DNA from: Artocarpus heterophyllus
Taxonomy: Eukaryota; Streptophyta; Magnoliopsida; Rosales; Moraceae
Direction of reading: 5' to 3'
Assembly: GCA_025403435.1 (NCBI GenBank)
Contig: CM046333.1
Location: forward strand, 38,461,521 to 38,525,520
Length of the DNA stretch: 64,000 nucleotides
Program-made: the position numbers and the translations under genes
Part shown: positions 31,662 through 44,792 of the stretch, in pieces
Position numbering within the stretch: position 1 is the stretch's first letter
Layout: each line of letters starts with the position of its first letter
Notes under the pieces: generated by a model
Seen by the model: only the letters and a program-made list of their open reading frames with translations
Database searches by the model: none
What the model was told of the DNA's origin: nothing

Positions 31662-34435
31662 GAGCCCGTATTGGTGTCGTTTGTTCTATTGGTGGACGGC
31701 CAAAGAATCAAGAGTCCATCAAAACCAATGTCAGCTTATTTTCAACAACCGTTTTGTATTCATTTAGGATGATGCTTTAGGCAACATGGCTTTTACAGAG
31801 GATGAATAAACAAGCAAAGCTACTCTGCTCTTCGTTTTACTACAAATTTCATTCATTTCACTTCCACTGGTGGGTTTGGCTTGGTGTTGGCTGATGTACA
31901 AGAAGCTGATGATAATAGCTCGGAAGATGATTTGCTTCAAGTTCTTGTAACAAATAAATAATACAGATTGCTGAGTGCTTTAGCTTGGGTAGTTTATTAT
32001 TAGTACCATCATTATTATTATAATTATGAAAAAGTTCATAGGATGACCAACGTTAGCATACCCCGTGAGCATTATCAAAGAACTCCCCAGATGCTAACAG
32101 AAATATTAACTGAAAGCCCATCGGTAAGGCCCTACCCTTCAAACAAGAGCTGTTTCACCCAGTTCCAGCAGACGTGCTATCGTTAAAGCTACGTGGGGAA
32201 CGACGCATGACCTCAGGCACCCGAAATCGAAGACGAGGCTAGAACGCACAAGCCTTCACATTTAAGATTCTCAAACATAACTCCCATCACTCGGAACCTT
32301 AGACGATAGATGCACTAGGGTAGCCCATTATCGCCAGGCCACCACACACTCTGGTTTTTAACTCTTAGTTATGACCAAAAGATCCACATTGTACATTCTA
32401 GTCAGTCACGAAAAGGGACAAGTATAATAGATTTAGAGCTTCGATAGTACACAATGGAGCAGCAAAAGTGGGTACACAATCAAAAGTGGGTACACAATCT
32501 CAATTCTTCTGGTGTTTGGTTGATACAAAGAGAAACTCTCGACAAAATCACCAATTCCTCCTTCCAGAGAGAGAATCAATATGTACACGTAAAACGGACT
32601 CAAAAATTAGAGGCACAGTAAGAGGAAGCTGCAATACCCTCAATCAACAACAAAATGACATTTTGAAAAGGGTAGAGAGCCAGAAAATAAGTTTTTGACA
32701 CACATCTCATTTCTCTCTCTTTTTTTTCCTCAGCTACAATCGCAATGCAGAAACGCCACAAATTCACATTTTCTCTATCCCAGATGAGAATCGAGTTCGT
32801 TTATATTTTACTTTACAACAAACCAGCCTTGAGAAACTTTGAGGAAGCTAAAAACTACCCGCCAGACCAACCGGCCGCTTCTGCCCAAGGCAAGAGAAAT
32901 ACCCAATAGTTCAAATACACTGTCAGATTTCATGAATAAATAGAAACAGGAATGAGGCAGTCATTTATATATGCACACACAAATACAATTAAAAATAAAA
33001 TAAAAAACTACACACGCACACAGCACTTGCAGTCATAGAGCAACGCCAAAAAAAAAAAGGGATCTACCAAGATTATCACTTGGAAAATATGAAAAAGTCA
33101 AACGTGGCATCAACCTAATGTAAAAATCTCCACCAAATGTCACATCTCAATAACGATACTATAGCAGCAAAAACCGACCTTCAAGAACACATTACCATGA
33201 TTTGAATTTTTTCACATAAAAAGTGTTGGATCTATCTTCAATTACTAAAATCGTTCAAGCAGCTTCACAAATGATTGAATCACGAATCTAAAAGCTAATA
33301 GATTTAGGACATATTGCGTGCTACATATAAATGGAGTGAAAAAGTACATAAACAGCAGAAAGAGTATCTTGTTTAAATCTGCCAACATGACACTGCTAAG
33401 GTCGTAGATGTGGACTATTTGTACCCGTCACAACTAGGATGGCAAAATGGAGCATCCAATGAGTTATTTGGAGTTTAAAGTGAAGAAAAAAGAGGTAAAT
33501 TGTAAAATAACCAAAAAGGGCAAAACAAACAAAAAAAAAAATGTGAGTAAAATTCATCCTTGTAAAAGATTTTATTGGTAGTTGAGCCAATTGCAAACTG
33601 TCAAGAATACATAAAATGGGGCTAACCCGAGGACGAGGGCCGACAACACTTAAATGCAAACATTGCATTTGAGAAAAATTTTGCTAGACAAGTCCATCAA
33701 GTGGTAATCTTAAAAGAGTACAGTTCATGGCAACGTAATGAGGCTTTTCTAAGAGTCCCAATAATCCACAGAATGCATTGAACCAAAAAAGGGAAATGAT
33801 TCTGAATACCAGTCTCCCCATGTATAGATCAAAAAAAAGTACGATCTAAATGACAGTCTCCTACATATTCTGCCGGCAATAGGCTTTCAAAAGATGACTC
33901 TCACTTGGAGGCAGAAATAAGCAGCAGAAACTGGACGCAAGAAGAACCTTTATGGAACAAATAGAGGAGAGAGAAAAGTACTTGCATATTTTCTTAACGG
34001 GCTAATTACAAAAGCCTCCTCTCTGTTCACATTTTGTTCACATGTGACCTTATTTCTAAATATTACAAACAGGCTAATATAGTTCATTATCTTTCTAAAC
34101 CCCTCCCCTTAAACATACTAAAATGAATACCTTAATGAATTTTCCAAAAGCAAGTCTTTTACATTTTACCACAGAAAATCCCACACCCTAACCATAATGG
34201 ATTTTACTAACCTTCCTTAACTTCAAAGTGAGGTGAAAATAAACAAAGTATGCAACACGTCTACCATCGGAACTATCGCTTAGGACACAACATATAAGAT
34301 AGAAAGTGGGAAAATTAAATAACATACCTTAAGATACAGGTTGCCCAAATGCAGCTTGGCGACCAATGATCCAATAGAATATCTACAAAAACGCTGGATA
34401 TTACACGCAGACATTATATAGTGAAACCGTGCTAC
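31662..34435. other. Convergent intergenic region between the G-gamma and UBP26 genes
   Basis: It contains both 3' UTRs. No gene is supported. A stretch at about 32040-32460 is clearly richer in GC than its surroundings and has no long ORF. An 18-bp tandem doublet (AAAAGTGGGTACACAATC) follows at 32464-32499. The rest is ordinary AT-rich DNA. Confidence 0.6.
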
Positions 34436-34850
34436 TTAAACAACTTGGGATGAAGTGTTAGCAGTCAAAAGTGTCCCATGAAACCCCCCCTCGGTATGTT
34501 GCACATCCATTTTCTCGTTGGAAAGCTCATCTGTGGAGGGAACAAAAAGGTTTCAGAATGCTGAATCGATTTTGGAAAAGTACCAGATAATAGATTATAG
34601 TTACCGGCAATATCACGGTTCTCATGAATTTCTGAATCGATTACCCAAAGCTTATCTCCAGGGAATATGTTCATGTCTGCAAGAGTAGCAGATTCATCAC
34701 AAATTACCTGTGTACCTTTGTGAAGTACCTGATTTTCTTTAACCACCTGCCACAAATTGTAGTAGTTCTAAGATTAATGCAGGAAAAAAATGAAAAACCG
34801 AGAAGATTTAGACGCAAGAAGATAAATTTTTATTTTTTTATTTTTTTTTA

Positions 34851-34882
<32 letters not shown>

Positions 34883-37800
34883 TTTAAAATTCATTTTATT
34901 CTTTGTGTGGTCATTGCTTGTACACATGTACACGGTTGCTTCTACCCCTATGCACCTTTAGGCATGCATATATGTAGGCATATATTTCAAGTAGCATACC
35001 CCAAAAGATTCCCATATCATCATTTTTAATTGGTATACTGATGTGGAGCCAGAAACTTTTAGACTTATTTGATTTCCCGAATTTGTTTTCCTCGAGCGCT
35101 TTGAAACTCGGCGATCTGGATCAAAATTGGTCTCGGATGCTTGCAAAATTGATTTTGGAGCCTCCTTGCCACGAACAAAATACACGCATACATCCTCATT
35201 GCAATAACTAAGCTTCTGCATTAGTTCCAAGCTTTCTCGTTCCCCAATGCAAGTCTCACATATCTGCCATAATTAAAGCACAACATTCATGAAAAAATTT
35301 ACATAGATGGCTTTAAAATAAGTTTTACTTATAACGCAACATATGGCAACTGAATAAAAGTTCTCACCCACAAGTCTACAAGACCAAGTTTTATTGAGAA
35401 GCTTTTCATTGTCAAATTCAGCAAAGCAAGCGAAAACAAATCAAGGTTTAAAAATACCTCAGGAGAAGTCTTCATCCGGGGTAATCTGGTCTCGTTTTCA
35501 TCATTAACTTTGTCAAGAAGGACCACATCTTCCTCACTCCCTAAAATTTCTTCACATGAACAATCCAAATTACTTCCTGCAGCACTATTAAACTCAATCC
35601 AGGCAGATATGCCTTTCCCTTCAAAACCGCCCCATTCTTCACAGAAGCACTTCCAATCATTTTCAGTGACAACAGTTAACCCATCCGCCTGAAGTCCATT
35701 AAAAGAAACAATATAAACAAAGTCAAAAAGTGGAAGTTGAACAAGTAAATTGAAGCAGAAAATAGATTGCTAACAAACAAAATAATTAGGATTCGACAAG
35801 GAAAAGAAAGAAAAAGAAAGATTTATAGTTATACATCTAGATTTCAGGTTAATTAACACTAGCTGCAACACTAGACAAAAAGGAAATTTTACAGGTGTAT
35901 ACATATATTTGTTTCATGTACTCACAGCAGAAGACTTTTGGAATATCAAACCACGTCTCCACACAAGATCTGGAGATCTTTCTACGAGTAGTGAATGCTG
36001 CAAAAAAAAAAAAAAAAAGAAGAAGAAATGTAAAGAATATAAAAACTAAAGTCAAAAGAAGCGTGGAGAGAAATAAACAAATAGTTAAACTTAAGTGACC
36101 GGAATAGGTCTCAATAGTCAACAGGCATTCATTTATCTTGGTGTCGATTTATCAGCAGTCAAAATTTGAACAAGTGCTCCTCGCAAGCTTTGATAGGAAT
36201 TGGAATGGAAAAGAAATCGGGGAAATAGTGTATTATTCAAAACCCTTCTTTAATTCACACAAGATTTTAATGGAATTCACATAAGATTGAAATACAAAGA
36301 TATCCAAACAAAACATAGAAACTAATTACAAAGGTCATTGCAGGGTATAATTTGCAGACTACCTTTTCGCACTTAACCAAATCAATAGCACCATCTAATA
36401 TTTCAGGTTTCACCGATGACGCAACATTCTTGCCACTGGCATTAATGTAGTTTCTCCATTTCAAAATCCACGAAGATGGAATCAAGTAATACTTGCAATC
36501 AGGAGAAAGCGCAAGGCTTTTCCCCGTAGCTAACTTTTCATGATTCTGGCGCTGCTTGAGCCTCACCGTTCTGCAGTAAGAAAAACATAGGTTAGATTTC
36601 ATATATGTGCATCATTCTTCATCTTTTATTATGGTTCCTCTAATTTTTTGTTCTTTTGTTTTTTAAAGAGATAAAATAAAAACAATGTCATTCCGCATAA
36701 ACAAAAAATGTCAAACTGACCTTAAAGAATCTTCCATGCAAGCAACTTCAGATAGTTCATCACAACAATGGGAACATTGTCTTGAATCTAAAGGAAAAGT
36801 TGAGCAATCCAAGGGATCGTCAGGTTTTACTGTTGTAGCATCTCCATAGAGGAAGAGCCACAGATTTTCAGGAACAAGCAATCTCTTAGCTCCCACAGCG
36901 TGCTCGGGCATAAGTTCGCCATGAGGACACCTGATGGAAACTGTTGGCCCAGCATCAGCTTCAGTTGGAGCATCTAGTATTTTTCTTTTTAGCCATTGTT
37001 GCAACCTGCAAATATGGAACTTGTTACATCAAAATATAAGTGCTTTCAGCACTGAAATATCTATTCCATTTTAAAAAAAATAATAAAAAATAAAAATAAA
37101 CTCCGGAATGAAAAGGGAATTGCCTGAGATTAAATGTGGGAGAGAGATTCACCGGACAACGATGAAAATGATTTAGAGGCATAAACATTATAAAAGGCGA
37201 TAGTAAAAGCTTAATTTCATATCCATGTTGTGCAAAGTGTAAACGTAGTGATGAGATACTGGATTATCTACGGTAAATTTATTGATGATTATAAACAAAA
37301 ATCAGCTCACATCCAAAGTAGTGGAGACATAAAAGCTTTGAAACCATACCATGCCTTGGAAACAAAATATGTTCCATCTTCGCACCTCCCAGCAAGTACA
37401 TCTTCAGCAATTTGTTTCATTAACATTCTGCGATCCCTGTAGCTATCGGCGGAGACAAGAGTGTGCGCCCCATCCATAAGACAATCCTTGCAGTGGTCAT
37501 GACTAGACAATTCTGGACTCCCATTGTACTGGAATTACAAGAATTTGTCATTGAAAATAAAATGTCATCAGTAATTGCAGCAAAAGTGTCAACAAGTTAA
37601 AAAGGAAGATCATATAACTAAAAATTGAGAGAACTATACAGGAAAAGCGCAGAAAAAGACGAGTTGATAGCCACCTTGGAAAAAAGAATAAACCTTTTTG
37701 TATTTTAACTCATTTGAACAAAACAGAGAGAGAGAGAGAGAGCCTTGTTCAAATCATTTTCCTCTGGAAAAGATTCACCATGAGCATTCAAGAAAACTGT

Positions 37801-40800
37801 GTAGGCAGGAATCCAACCAATAGATACAAACCAAAGACGAGAGAACTTGAAATACTCAGATACATCCAAAATACAAGGACAAAACACTTCAAAAAAAAAA
37901 AAAAGAATATAACAACAAACTTTCCATGAACAAAATTCAAAAGCACAATGTGCTGATAATTATCAAGTTTCTCCTTGCCAATCAAGAAATATAACCTTGA
38001 TCACATCAAGTTGGCTCAAATTAATGAAGCATCCTTTCCAGGCACATCGACTAAAAGTTAACCACACATCGACTAAAAGTTAACCACAATACTTATTTTT
38101 CATCCCCACTTCTTTGCACCATGTAAAAGATAATTAATTGCATCATCATTTCCCTCATTCCGTGTTCATTCCACCATCCCTAAGATGAGAACAAACTTTA
38201 TGCTAAGTCAAAGTATCAAGAACATCTATGACAGCCAGAGAAAAATAAAAATAATTACAATAAATGGAAAAACAATTCTAGTAAGATACTTCTATAGCAA
38301 AATTGGAGGAAAAACCACCAGAAATTCACTTTAATGCTTCAGTTTTCAGAGCAACTAAAACCTGAATATCAAGGGAAAGCAACTAAGGCCATGTTCAACA
38401 AGACTAAAAATTACATAAACAAAATACCTTGGAACTCAACTCAGTCCAAGCTTTAGCTGATAATCGCTTCATGGATTTGACCTTTGACATTGGGACTTTT
38501 CCATGTAAGCATTGAATGGAAGTATTATCAAGAACACTGCAAAGACCAAACAGTTAAAGCCAATTAAAAATTGTTCAAAATGATAAACAGAATGAGCAAA
38601 AAGCCATAATTGCCAAGAAAAGCTAGCAGAATAACATAAAAAATTTAACATATAAAACAACAAAAAAGAAATACAAAAATGACATTGCAGACATGGTAAG
38701 TGAACTCTATATTGTTTTTTCCCCCGGAAAGGAGTGAACTCTATGTTGTGTACCAACGAAGTACCTAATCACTATGGCAGGCTTTCCTGATATCCCCTAC
38801 CAATATAAGAACAGAAATGGCAAACTGCAAACCAAATAAGAACAATGGATTCATGCATATTAAATAATGCCTAATATAATGCTACCCTGAAAAAGAGAAA
38901 GGGACAAAAGCAACCATGATAAATTGAGATTTAAAGTCTTACGGGGCAGTAACATTGTCAGCCCACTGACGGAGCCAGTCTGCAGAGATCCAGTAAAATG
39001 GCTCCTTAGGTGATCTAACGGGGCCTTCAGACAAAATTGACCGTACTTCTTGTCTGCGCTCTGATATACGCTTCAACTCCATTTCCTTCTTCATTTTGTA
39101 TTGTTCACAAGCATCAACATATAATGCATTCAAAGACTTTACCTCGTCACAAAGATGAGATGGAAGCGAAACACCATCATGTAAGGAAACTATATCACCT
39201 TCTATTTCCATATAATTGGCATCACAAACCACAGGACTTGCACCACCATCTTTCCTGGAATGCCTGAGATTATACATTAACATATACGCATCACTGGAAG
39301 AAAATATCTCTGCATGACTACCAGAAGTAGGTTTACAAGAATCTTGCTGAACATCCATTGGATCTCCATTGCCAACAGTAGTTGTTTGTTGTGTACTTGA
39401 AAGATTAACAGCAGGCTCAGTTTTAGCAGGCTTTGAAGTAGAAGACCCTTCTCCAAAAGGGTGACGACCTAAGTTCAAGACATGCTCATCATCAAATTCC
39501 CACCATTGCCCCGTATTTTCATCCTTAATATGAGCAATATAATGCCCACTGTTAACTGCAGTTCCCTTGTGAATCAACACTGCTGATAAGTCATACGTCA
39601 ATTCAACTTGAGTAGGCTCAGATAATCTCTGCCTCATATCTAGTGCTCCAGGGAAAGAAAATGCAGAAGTAATCTTCTTCTTCGTAGTGGTCTACTAACA
39701 CAAATTAATGCAAAAAAAGAAAACATAAAAAAATATGACATCGAGATGTTAAGCAATATAGGACACGACAATGCTAAAGACAGAATGATTTTATTTAATT
39801 TAAATTTAATCTAAAGCCATGAAGAGGGAAAAGATTAAGATAAAAACCAAAATGCAAAAAACAACAAACAGGAAATTGGTTGTCTATGTGAACAACTTAC
39901 AACTATTCACCAAACCAAGCAAGAAACCTGAACATTTGTCAAAGAAAATCTATAAGCATACGGAACATAAGTTAGTAGCATCCGACATATTCTTTTACAA
40001 TAACAAGTCTTATGCAAAATTATAGCAACACTAGAAAAATTTGATCACAGTATCCCTCACGAAACATTCACATAAGATGATTCTGGTGATACATCAACGT
40101 TGACAACGCTCAACAAATAAACATATATAATATCTACATAACTCAGTTGGTCATTGAATTTGCCTCATATATCAAAACATTTCAAAATAGAGAATTTCTA
40201 TCATTTTTTTACAGTGTTTAAACATGTAAAAAATAGTAATCTTGTATAACAACTTGCCTTGTTTTGATGGTCATTATTGTGTGTATCTTTTTTTCTTTCA
40301 AGTTTTTCATCTACCAACAGATTAGACCACTTTATGATGATGAATTTTCAGTGGACACTCAAAAATGTTAACCTCTGACTTACAAGTTTCAAATCCCAAA
40401 ATGTACCAAATGCGCATTAGCACAACAAATGAAGCAAGAAAGGAGCTTTAGACAGCAGCCCATTACCATTCCATGCATCATTTAACGACTAACCAATTCA
40501 GACATAGTTTTGGACCATAAATAAAGACATGTGGCCACCCGTAGCTAGTATCATCTAGAATTTCAAACCTAAGCCTCAGCATTCCCATGATAACCTATCC
40601 TGAGAGAATTTTTTACGAAGTAGATATTCCAAAAAGCTATTAATTCTTTAATTGCAAGGGCAACAAAATTGTAAAATAATACACAGACTAAACATAAAAG
40701 AAACTCCAACTCAATTTGTTGTAAAGAGGAATCCGTTAGTTGAGACAATCTGACAGCAAAAGAACAGCAATAACAAAATACAAAATCCCAAAATAATTGA

Positions 40801-42136
40801 TAGTACCTTCGGAACAAACACACAACGCTTGAGCTGGAAATTAAGTACAGGTGGCATTGTCCGCAGCTTGATGCTGCGAGTAGCATTAACTCTGGTCTTA
40901 CAAGACTCGCAGAAATATTGATTATCCCCGTGAAGCTCTTCCACACTGAGATAATCATCTAGACTCTCAGCTAAACTTTTCAGGCCCTTCACATTCAGCT
41001 CCAGTTCATAAAAGTCTTCCATGTTTGAAGACGCTTCTGAATCTTGTCCACATTGAGAGCACCTACATAAGGAAATATATGGTAGAATAAATTACAAAGC
41101 AGATACCACAGATCTGCACCCGTCCACAACAACTTAAAATTGAAGGAAAAAAAGTGGCAAAGTTCCCCCATATTCACAGTGACACTTTTAGAAGAAATAG
41201 CAAATCTCCTCAACTATCGACCATCTGACAAAGAAGCAACGTAGATAACGGGAAAACTGAAGTCCAATGAAGAGAAAAAAGAAAGACCATCAAATAAACT
41301 TCATAATATCTAGAAGAACAGCTTTAAAATAATGTGGATAATGAGATCATTTCTTACTTTGTCACGTGAGACACACTTCCACGGAAGAGATCTTGGACAA
41401 CAGTTCTTGCCTTGGAAACTTTGGAATGGCTAAGACAACGTTCAAGCAAAGAAAGAAGCAATGTCAAAAACTCATGGCTATCTTGTTGAACTCCATTATC
41501 TAACTCGAGTGTTTTAACAAACGGAGAAGAATCTATAAAGGCCCTTTTACTGGCGTGCAATTGTGCAAAAAGCCGTGCAAGCTGATCCAAAACCGGCTGC
41601 TGTTTCAAAAGATCCGGTTCGACGGAAAAGATGCCTCCACGAAAGGATTTATTCATGTACAAGCATTGGAGTATGCTGTTGGCATAGCATGTTGCACCGA
41701 GGTTTGTAAGTCCCGCAGGAGAGTCAACAGATGAACGAAGATCGATAGTTGGGTCCGGGCCAAGAGCTTGAAGAATTTCTGATGTCTTCTGCCATAACCC
41801 AAGTTTCCGGTTTCCATTTGGAGGTGGGATTAGCCCACAAAAGCAGTTCGGATTATCTTTAGTATTCACACGGCACCCCTGACAAACCGGTCTCGCAATC
41901 TTATAAAGGACAATAATATCATCATCAGATACGTCACCCGTTATGTGAATTCTCCTACAAAACAACCAAGAAAGGGGACGATCAACATTCAACATATAAA
42001 GCACAAATACATCAATCAACAACAATCAAATACATAAGAACAGAAAACTCCAGTACCTCAATAATTCAGAAGTTATGTCAACATTATCCCCTTGCTTGTG
42101 TCTTTTGTTTTTACTGCGTGTGGTCGGTCTGCTCAT
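34436..42136 (-). CDS. UBP26: Ubiquitin-specific protease, UBP26 type, 13 exons
   Basis: Exons: 42136-42057, 41954-41358, 41062-40807, 39691-38943, 38536-38428, 37528-37350, 37005-36721, 36570-36363, 35997-35926, 35688-35458, 35263-35000, 34746-34605, 34530-34436; 3267 nt, 1088 residues, close to the 1067 I recall for Arabidopsis UBP26. The USP domain spans about residues 105-450. The Cys box is [19 protein letters not shown] (nucleophile Cys116) and the His box [10 protein letters not shown] (His361), followed by WEFDDEHV. CxxC pairs (CSQC and CESC) form the USP zinc finger. DUSP-like segments follow ([42 protein letters not shown]). A C-terminal ubiquitin-like region (about 920-1055) includes [15 protein letters not shown] and [13 protein letters not shown]. 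The Arabidopsis orthologue removes ubiquitin from histone H2B and acts in gene silencing and seed development. A nuclear role here is inferred. All catalytic residues are present. Confidence 0.96.
34851..34877. repeat. (TC)n microsatellite in a UBP26 intron
   Basis: About 13 uninterrupted TC units in the intron between exons 11 and 12; likely polymorphic. Confidence 0.9.
38036..38083. repeat. 23-bp tandem duplication in a UBP26 intron
   Basis: CACATCGACTAAAAGTTAAC occurs twice in direct succession within the intron between exons 5 and 6. Confidence 0.8.
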
Positions 42137-42154
42137 TTTAATAACCGGCCAACC

Positions 42155-43110
42155 CTGCAGTGTGCATGGATATAAACAATTTGTGGGCATCAAGTAAAAA
42201 AGATAAACACATACATACAATTGAAAATAAATAAATTGTTTGATTTGATTTTGCTTTTGGGAAAGAGTGAAATCTGTAACCTTTATTTGAGTGCTCACTT
42301 CTAAAGAAAACAGAAATCCCTTCTGTGGTTGTTCTTGTTTTGCAATTTTATTTATTCATATATATATTTTTATGTATTCTCATTTCTCCAATGTCAAAGA
42401 ACACATAAAAATGTATTAAAATGATAATTCATCTCTACAAGAACAAAATGATAAACTATGTTTGAACTAACCCATTGCCTAATTTCCCTATCCATTTGTT
42501 TGATAGGATTTTTTTCTCATTGTTTCTAAAAAAAATGTCAAAAAAATTAGAACTTTACAAGAGAAGATCAAAGAAAGAAAGCCATTGAGGCTCTCCAATG
42601 GAACATTAGGACCTCAAAGAAAATTTCACTTTTGAAATTTCACCCTAAGCTAGTAAACAATACATCAAACATAAAAGAACAAACAAATATAGCGTTAAAT
42701 AATAACCTATTGTATTTACAAAATGTAACACTGATATCGATTACTACTTTCAAATACTCACTCTAAATGGACTAAAACGAGAAAATGCATAACAAAGCCG
42801 GGAAAATAAAAGAAATTCCGGAAAAGAAAATGGGAGCTGCTGCTATTTTCCGCTGCTAAAGGGGAAAAGAAAAAAGAAAAAAAAAATTCCTTCGCCGTTT
42901 ATTTTTGTTTCGACGATCAAAACAAAGCAAAATATGATCACAGAAAAGAAAATAATAATAATAATAATAATAATAATAACCCTAGAAACTTAAATGGAGG
43001 AAAAAAAATGAACGAAACTGAAGCGAAATTAATAATCAAAAAACGAAGAGAGAAATAATTTTTAGATGGATTGAAGAAAAAAGGATTAATTCGCAAAACC
43101 AAAAGAATAC
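42155..43110 (-). promoter_or_regulatory. Predicted 5' UTR intron of UBP26
   Basis: On the minus strand a donor (CTTCAAG then GTATTC, at 43110) and an acceptor (CACTGCAG then GGTTGG, ending at 42155) bracket 956 bases just upstream of the ATG at 42136. A GT-AG leader intron in this position is common in plant housekeeping genes and can enhance expression. It holds an (AAT)n tract at 42952-42979. Transcription would start above 43110, within the next 100 bases or so. Confidence 0.55.
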
Positions 43111-43372
43111 CTTGAAGAGGAGCAAAGTAAGCTCAAAGTTTTCGACTGAGAAGGAACAAGGAGAAGGATCAGAGTCAGAAAAAGAAGGGAGAAAAACCAA
43201 AATAATAATAACAGTAATAATAAAACCTTTACCTTTGAGAAATGATTAAAATATTCGGTTTTTTTTTTTTTTTTGAGGAATTTGGTCAACATTAATTTCT
43301 GCTGTCAATATGCTTTTTAGTTTTTTTTACTTTTTTTAAGAAATAGTTTTTTTAAGGAAAATAAATAGTTAA

Positions 43373-43847
43373 GGGTCCGTTTAGTAAATAAATTCGAATT
43401 GTGTTTATTTGAATTATTTTGATTTGATTTGCATTATTTGAATTACGTAATTTGAATTATTATTTTAATTTATGTTTGGATGTGCATTTTGAATAAAGAA
43501 TAAAATTGAAATTTGTGATTCAATAAATAGTGAAAAAAGTTTTTGATTTATTAATAAATCTAACAAAATATTAATGTTCATGATATTAATATCAATCATG
43601 ATTTATTCTTCTTCTCATTAAGAACGCAATGAAAGAAGAATTGTCTCAATTGGATATCAAATAAATAAGTTATGATTTTTTTTACAAATATAAAAGAGAG
43701 AATATCAGATTTTGAAAGAATATGAGATCAATAGGATATTCAAAAGATTCATATGATTTACATTTTAAGGCAAACAAACGTCTATCTAAAAGATTCTTTA
43801 AACTCAAAGTTTAAAAATTTATCTTAATATGTCAAACAAACAAGCCC
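43373..43847. mobile_element. MITE, hAT-like termini
   Basis: About 475 bases opening GGGTCCGTTTAGTAAAT and closing GTCAAACAAACAAGCCC, whose reverse complement GGGCTTGTTTGTTTGAC resembles the opening. AT-rich, no ORF. It lies in the UBP26 promoter region. Confidence 0.55.
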
Positions 43848-44692
43848 AAGGTTTATAAGAAGAACCCACATACTCAAATTGATAAATACGATTCCTCAAA
43901 AAAATAATAAATTGATAGTATGAATTAGGTTTAAATGTTATTGGTTGCAAAGCGAGGGCTTGTGATTTTAAATTTATAGAAAGTATGTAATTTTTTTGGT
44001 TTGTTCAATTAAAAAAAAAAGTCACTCCTTTTCGTATGAATCCGCGATTTTTTGCCAAAAAATTGAAAAAATAAGTAGCCACGTCGGATGAGAATAAAAA
44101 GTCGTTTTCAGGGGAAAAAGAAAACAGATTAATAGGTGGTTGATTAAAGTGGAAAAATTAGTAACTATTTTTGAAGTTTCTCGTTGCTCCACACTATACG
44201 TAACCTAAAATAAAAATATCTTTATGGTTTTTTTCTTTTTTAAATATAAAATATCTGTAAGGTTTTTTTTTTTTTTTGAGTTATACAAATAAGGTCATTA
44301 GTAACAACATGTGATGTTCAGTGTTTTTGTTAAATTGTTTTTTTCTTCTTTTTTTTTTTTTTTTGCGCGTTTTGTTAACTTCTTGATTATATCCTATTTT
44401 ATTCTATTAGAATTGATATTGAATTTATTATAAATGCAACATATATAATGGTAATGAAGAGTCACAGCAGGGTCTGAGTCAGTGAAGACGTCAGAGTCTC
44501 CTGAGACTCTGGCACGACTACTCTTCTACTCGTTCTGACAACTCCCACATTTTTTTCTTTAAAAATAAAAAAATAAAAAATTAGTTATATTTAAATTATA
44601 TTTAAATGAAAAATCACTCTTTTAATAAGAATAGAAAATACCTGCATAATTTATAACACTACTTTTTTGTAATTTCATAAGTTAAATTATGA

Positions 44693-44792
44693 CATGTTTG
44701 ATATATAGTATTGTATTATATTATAATATTGTTATATAATATATTATAATGTAATGTAAAACAATATAATACAATACAATATACTAAACATG
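44693..44792. mobile_element. Near-palindromic foldback MITE, 100 bp
   Basis: The left arm CATGTTTGATATATAGTATT pairs with the reverse complement of the right arm (CATGTTTAGTATATTGTATT) and pairing continues through TGTATTATATTAT, leaving only a short centre. The whole element can fold into one hairpin, the kind of precursor from which plant small RNAs can arise. Confidence 0.75.

Noticed and set aside
33396..33668. 90-codon minus-strand hydrophobic frame between G-gamma and UBP26
   Set aside because: Phe/Leu-rich composition comes from antisense A-rich DNA; no family features.
36000..36098. Lys/Arg-rich plus-strand frame
   Set aside because: Antisense of a UBP26 intron with poly-A and GAA-rich sequence.
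37300..37350. Extension of UBP26 exon 6 past the AAGGCATG junction to a stop
   Set aside because: Using the GTATGG donor at 37349 keeps phase with exon 7 and yields the conserved AWLQQW sequence.
44490..44509. Perfect 9-bp-arm palindrome CAGAGTCTCCTGAGACTCTG as a terminator or binding site
   Set aside because: Isolated in intergenic DNA with no adjacent gene end; plant polymerase II genes do not use such terminators.
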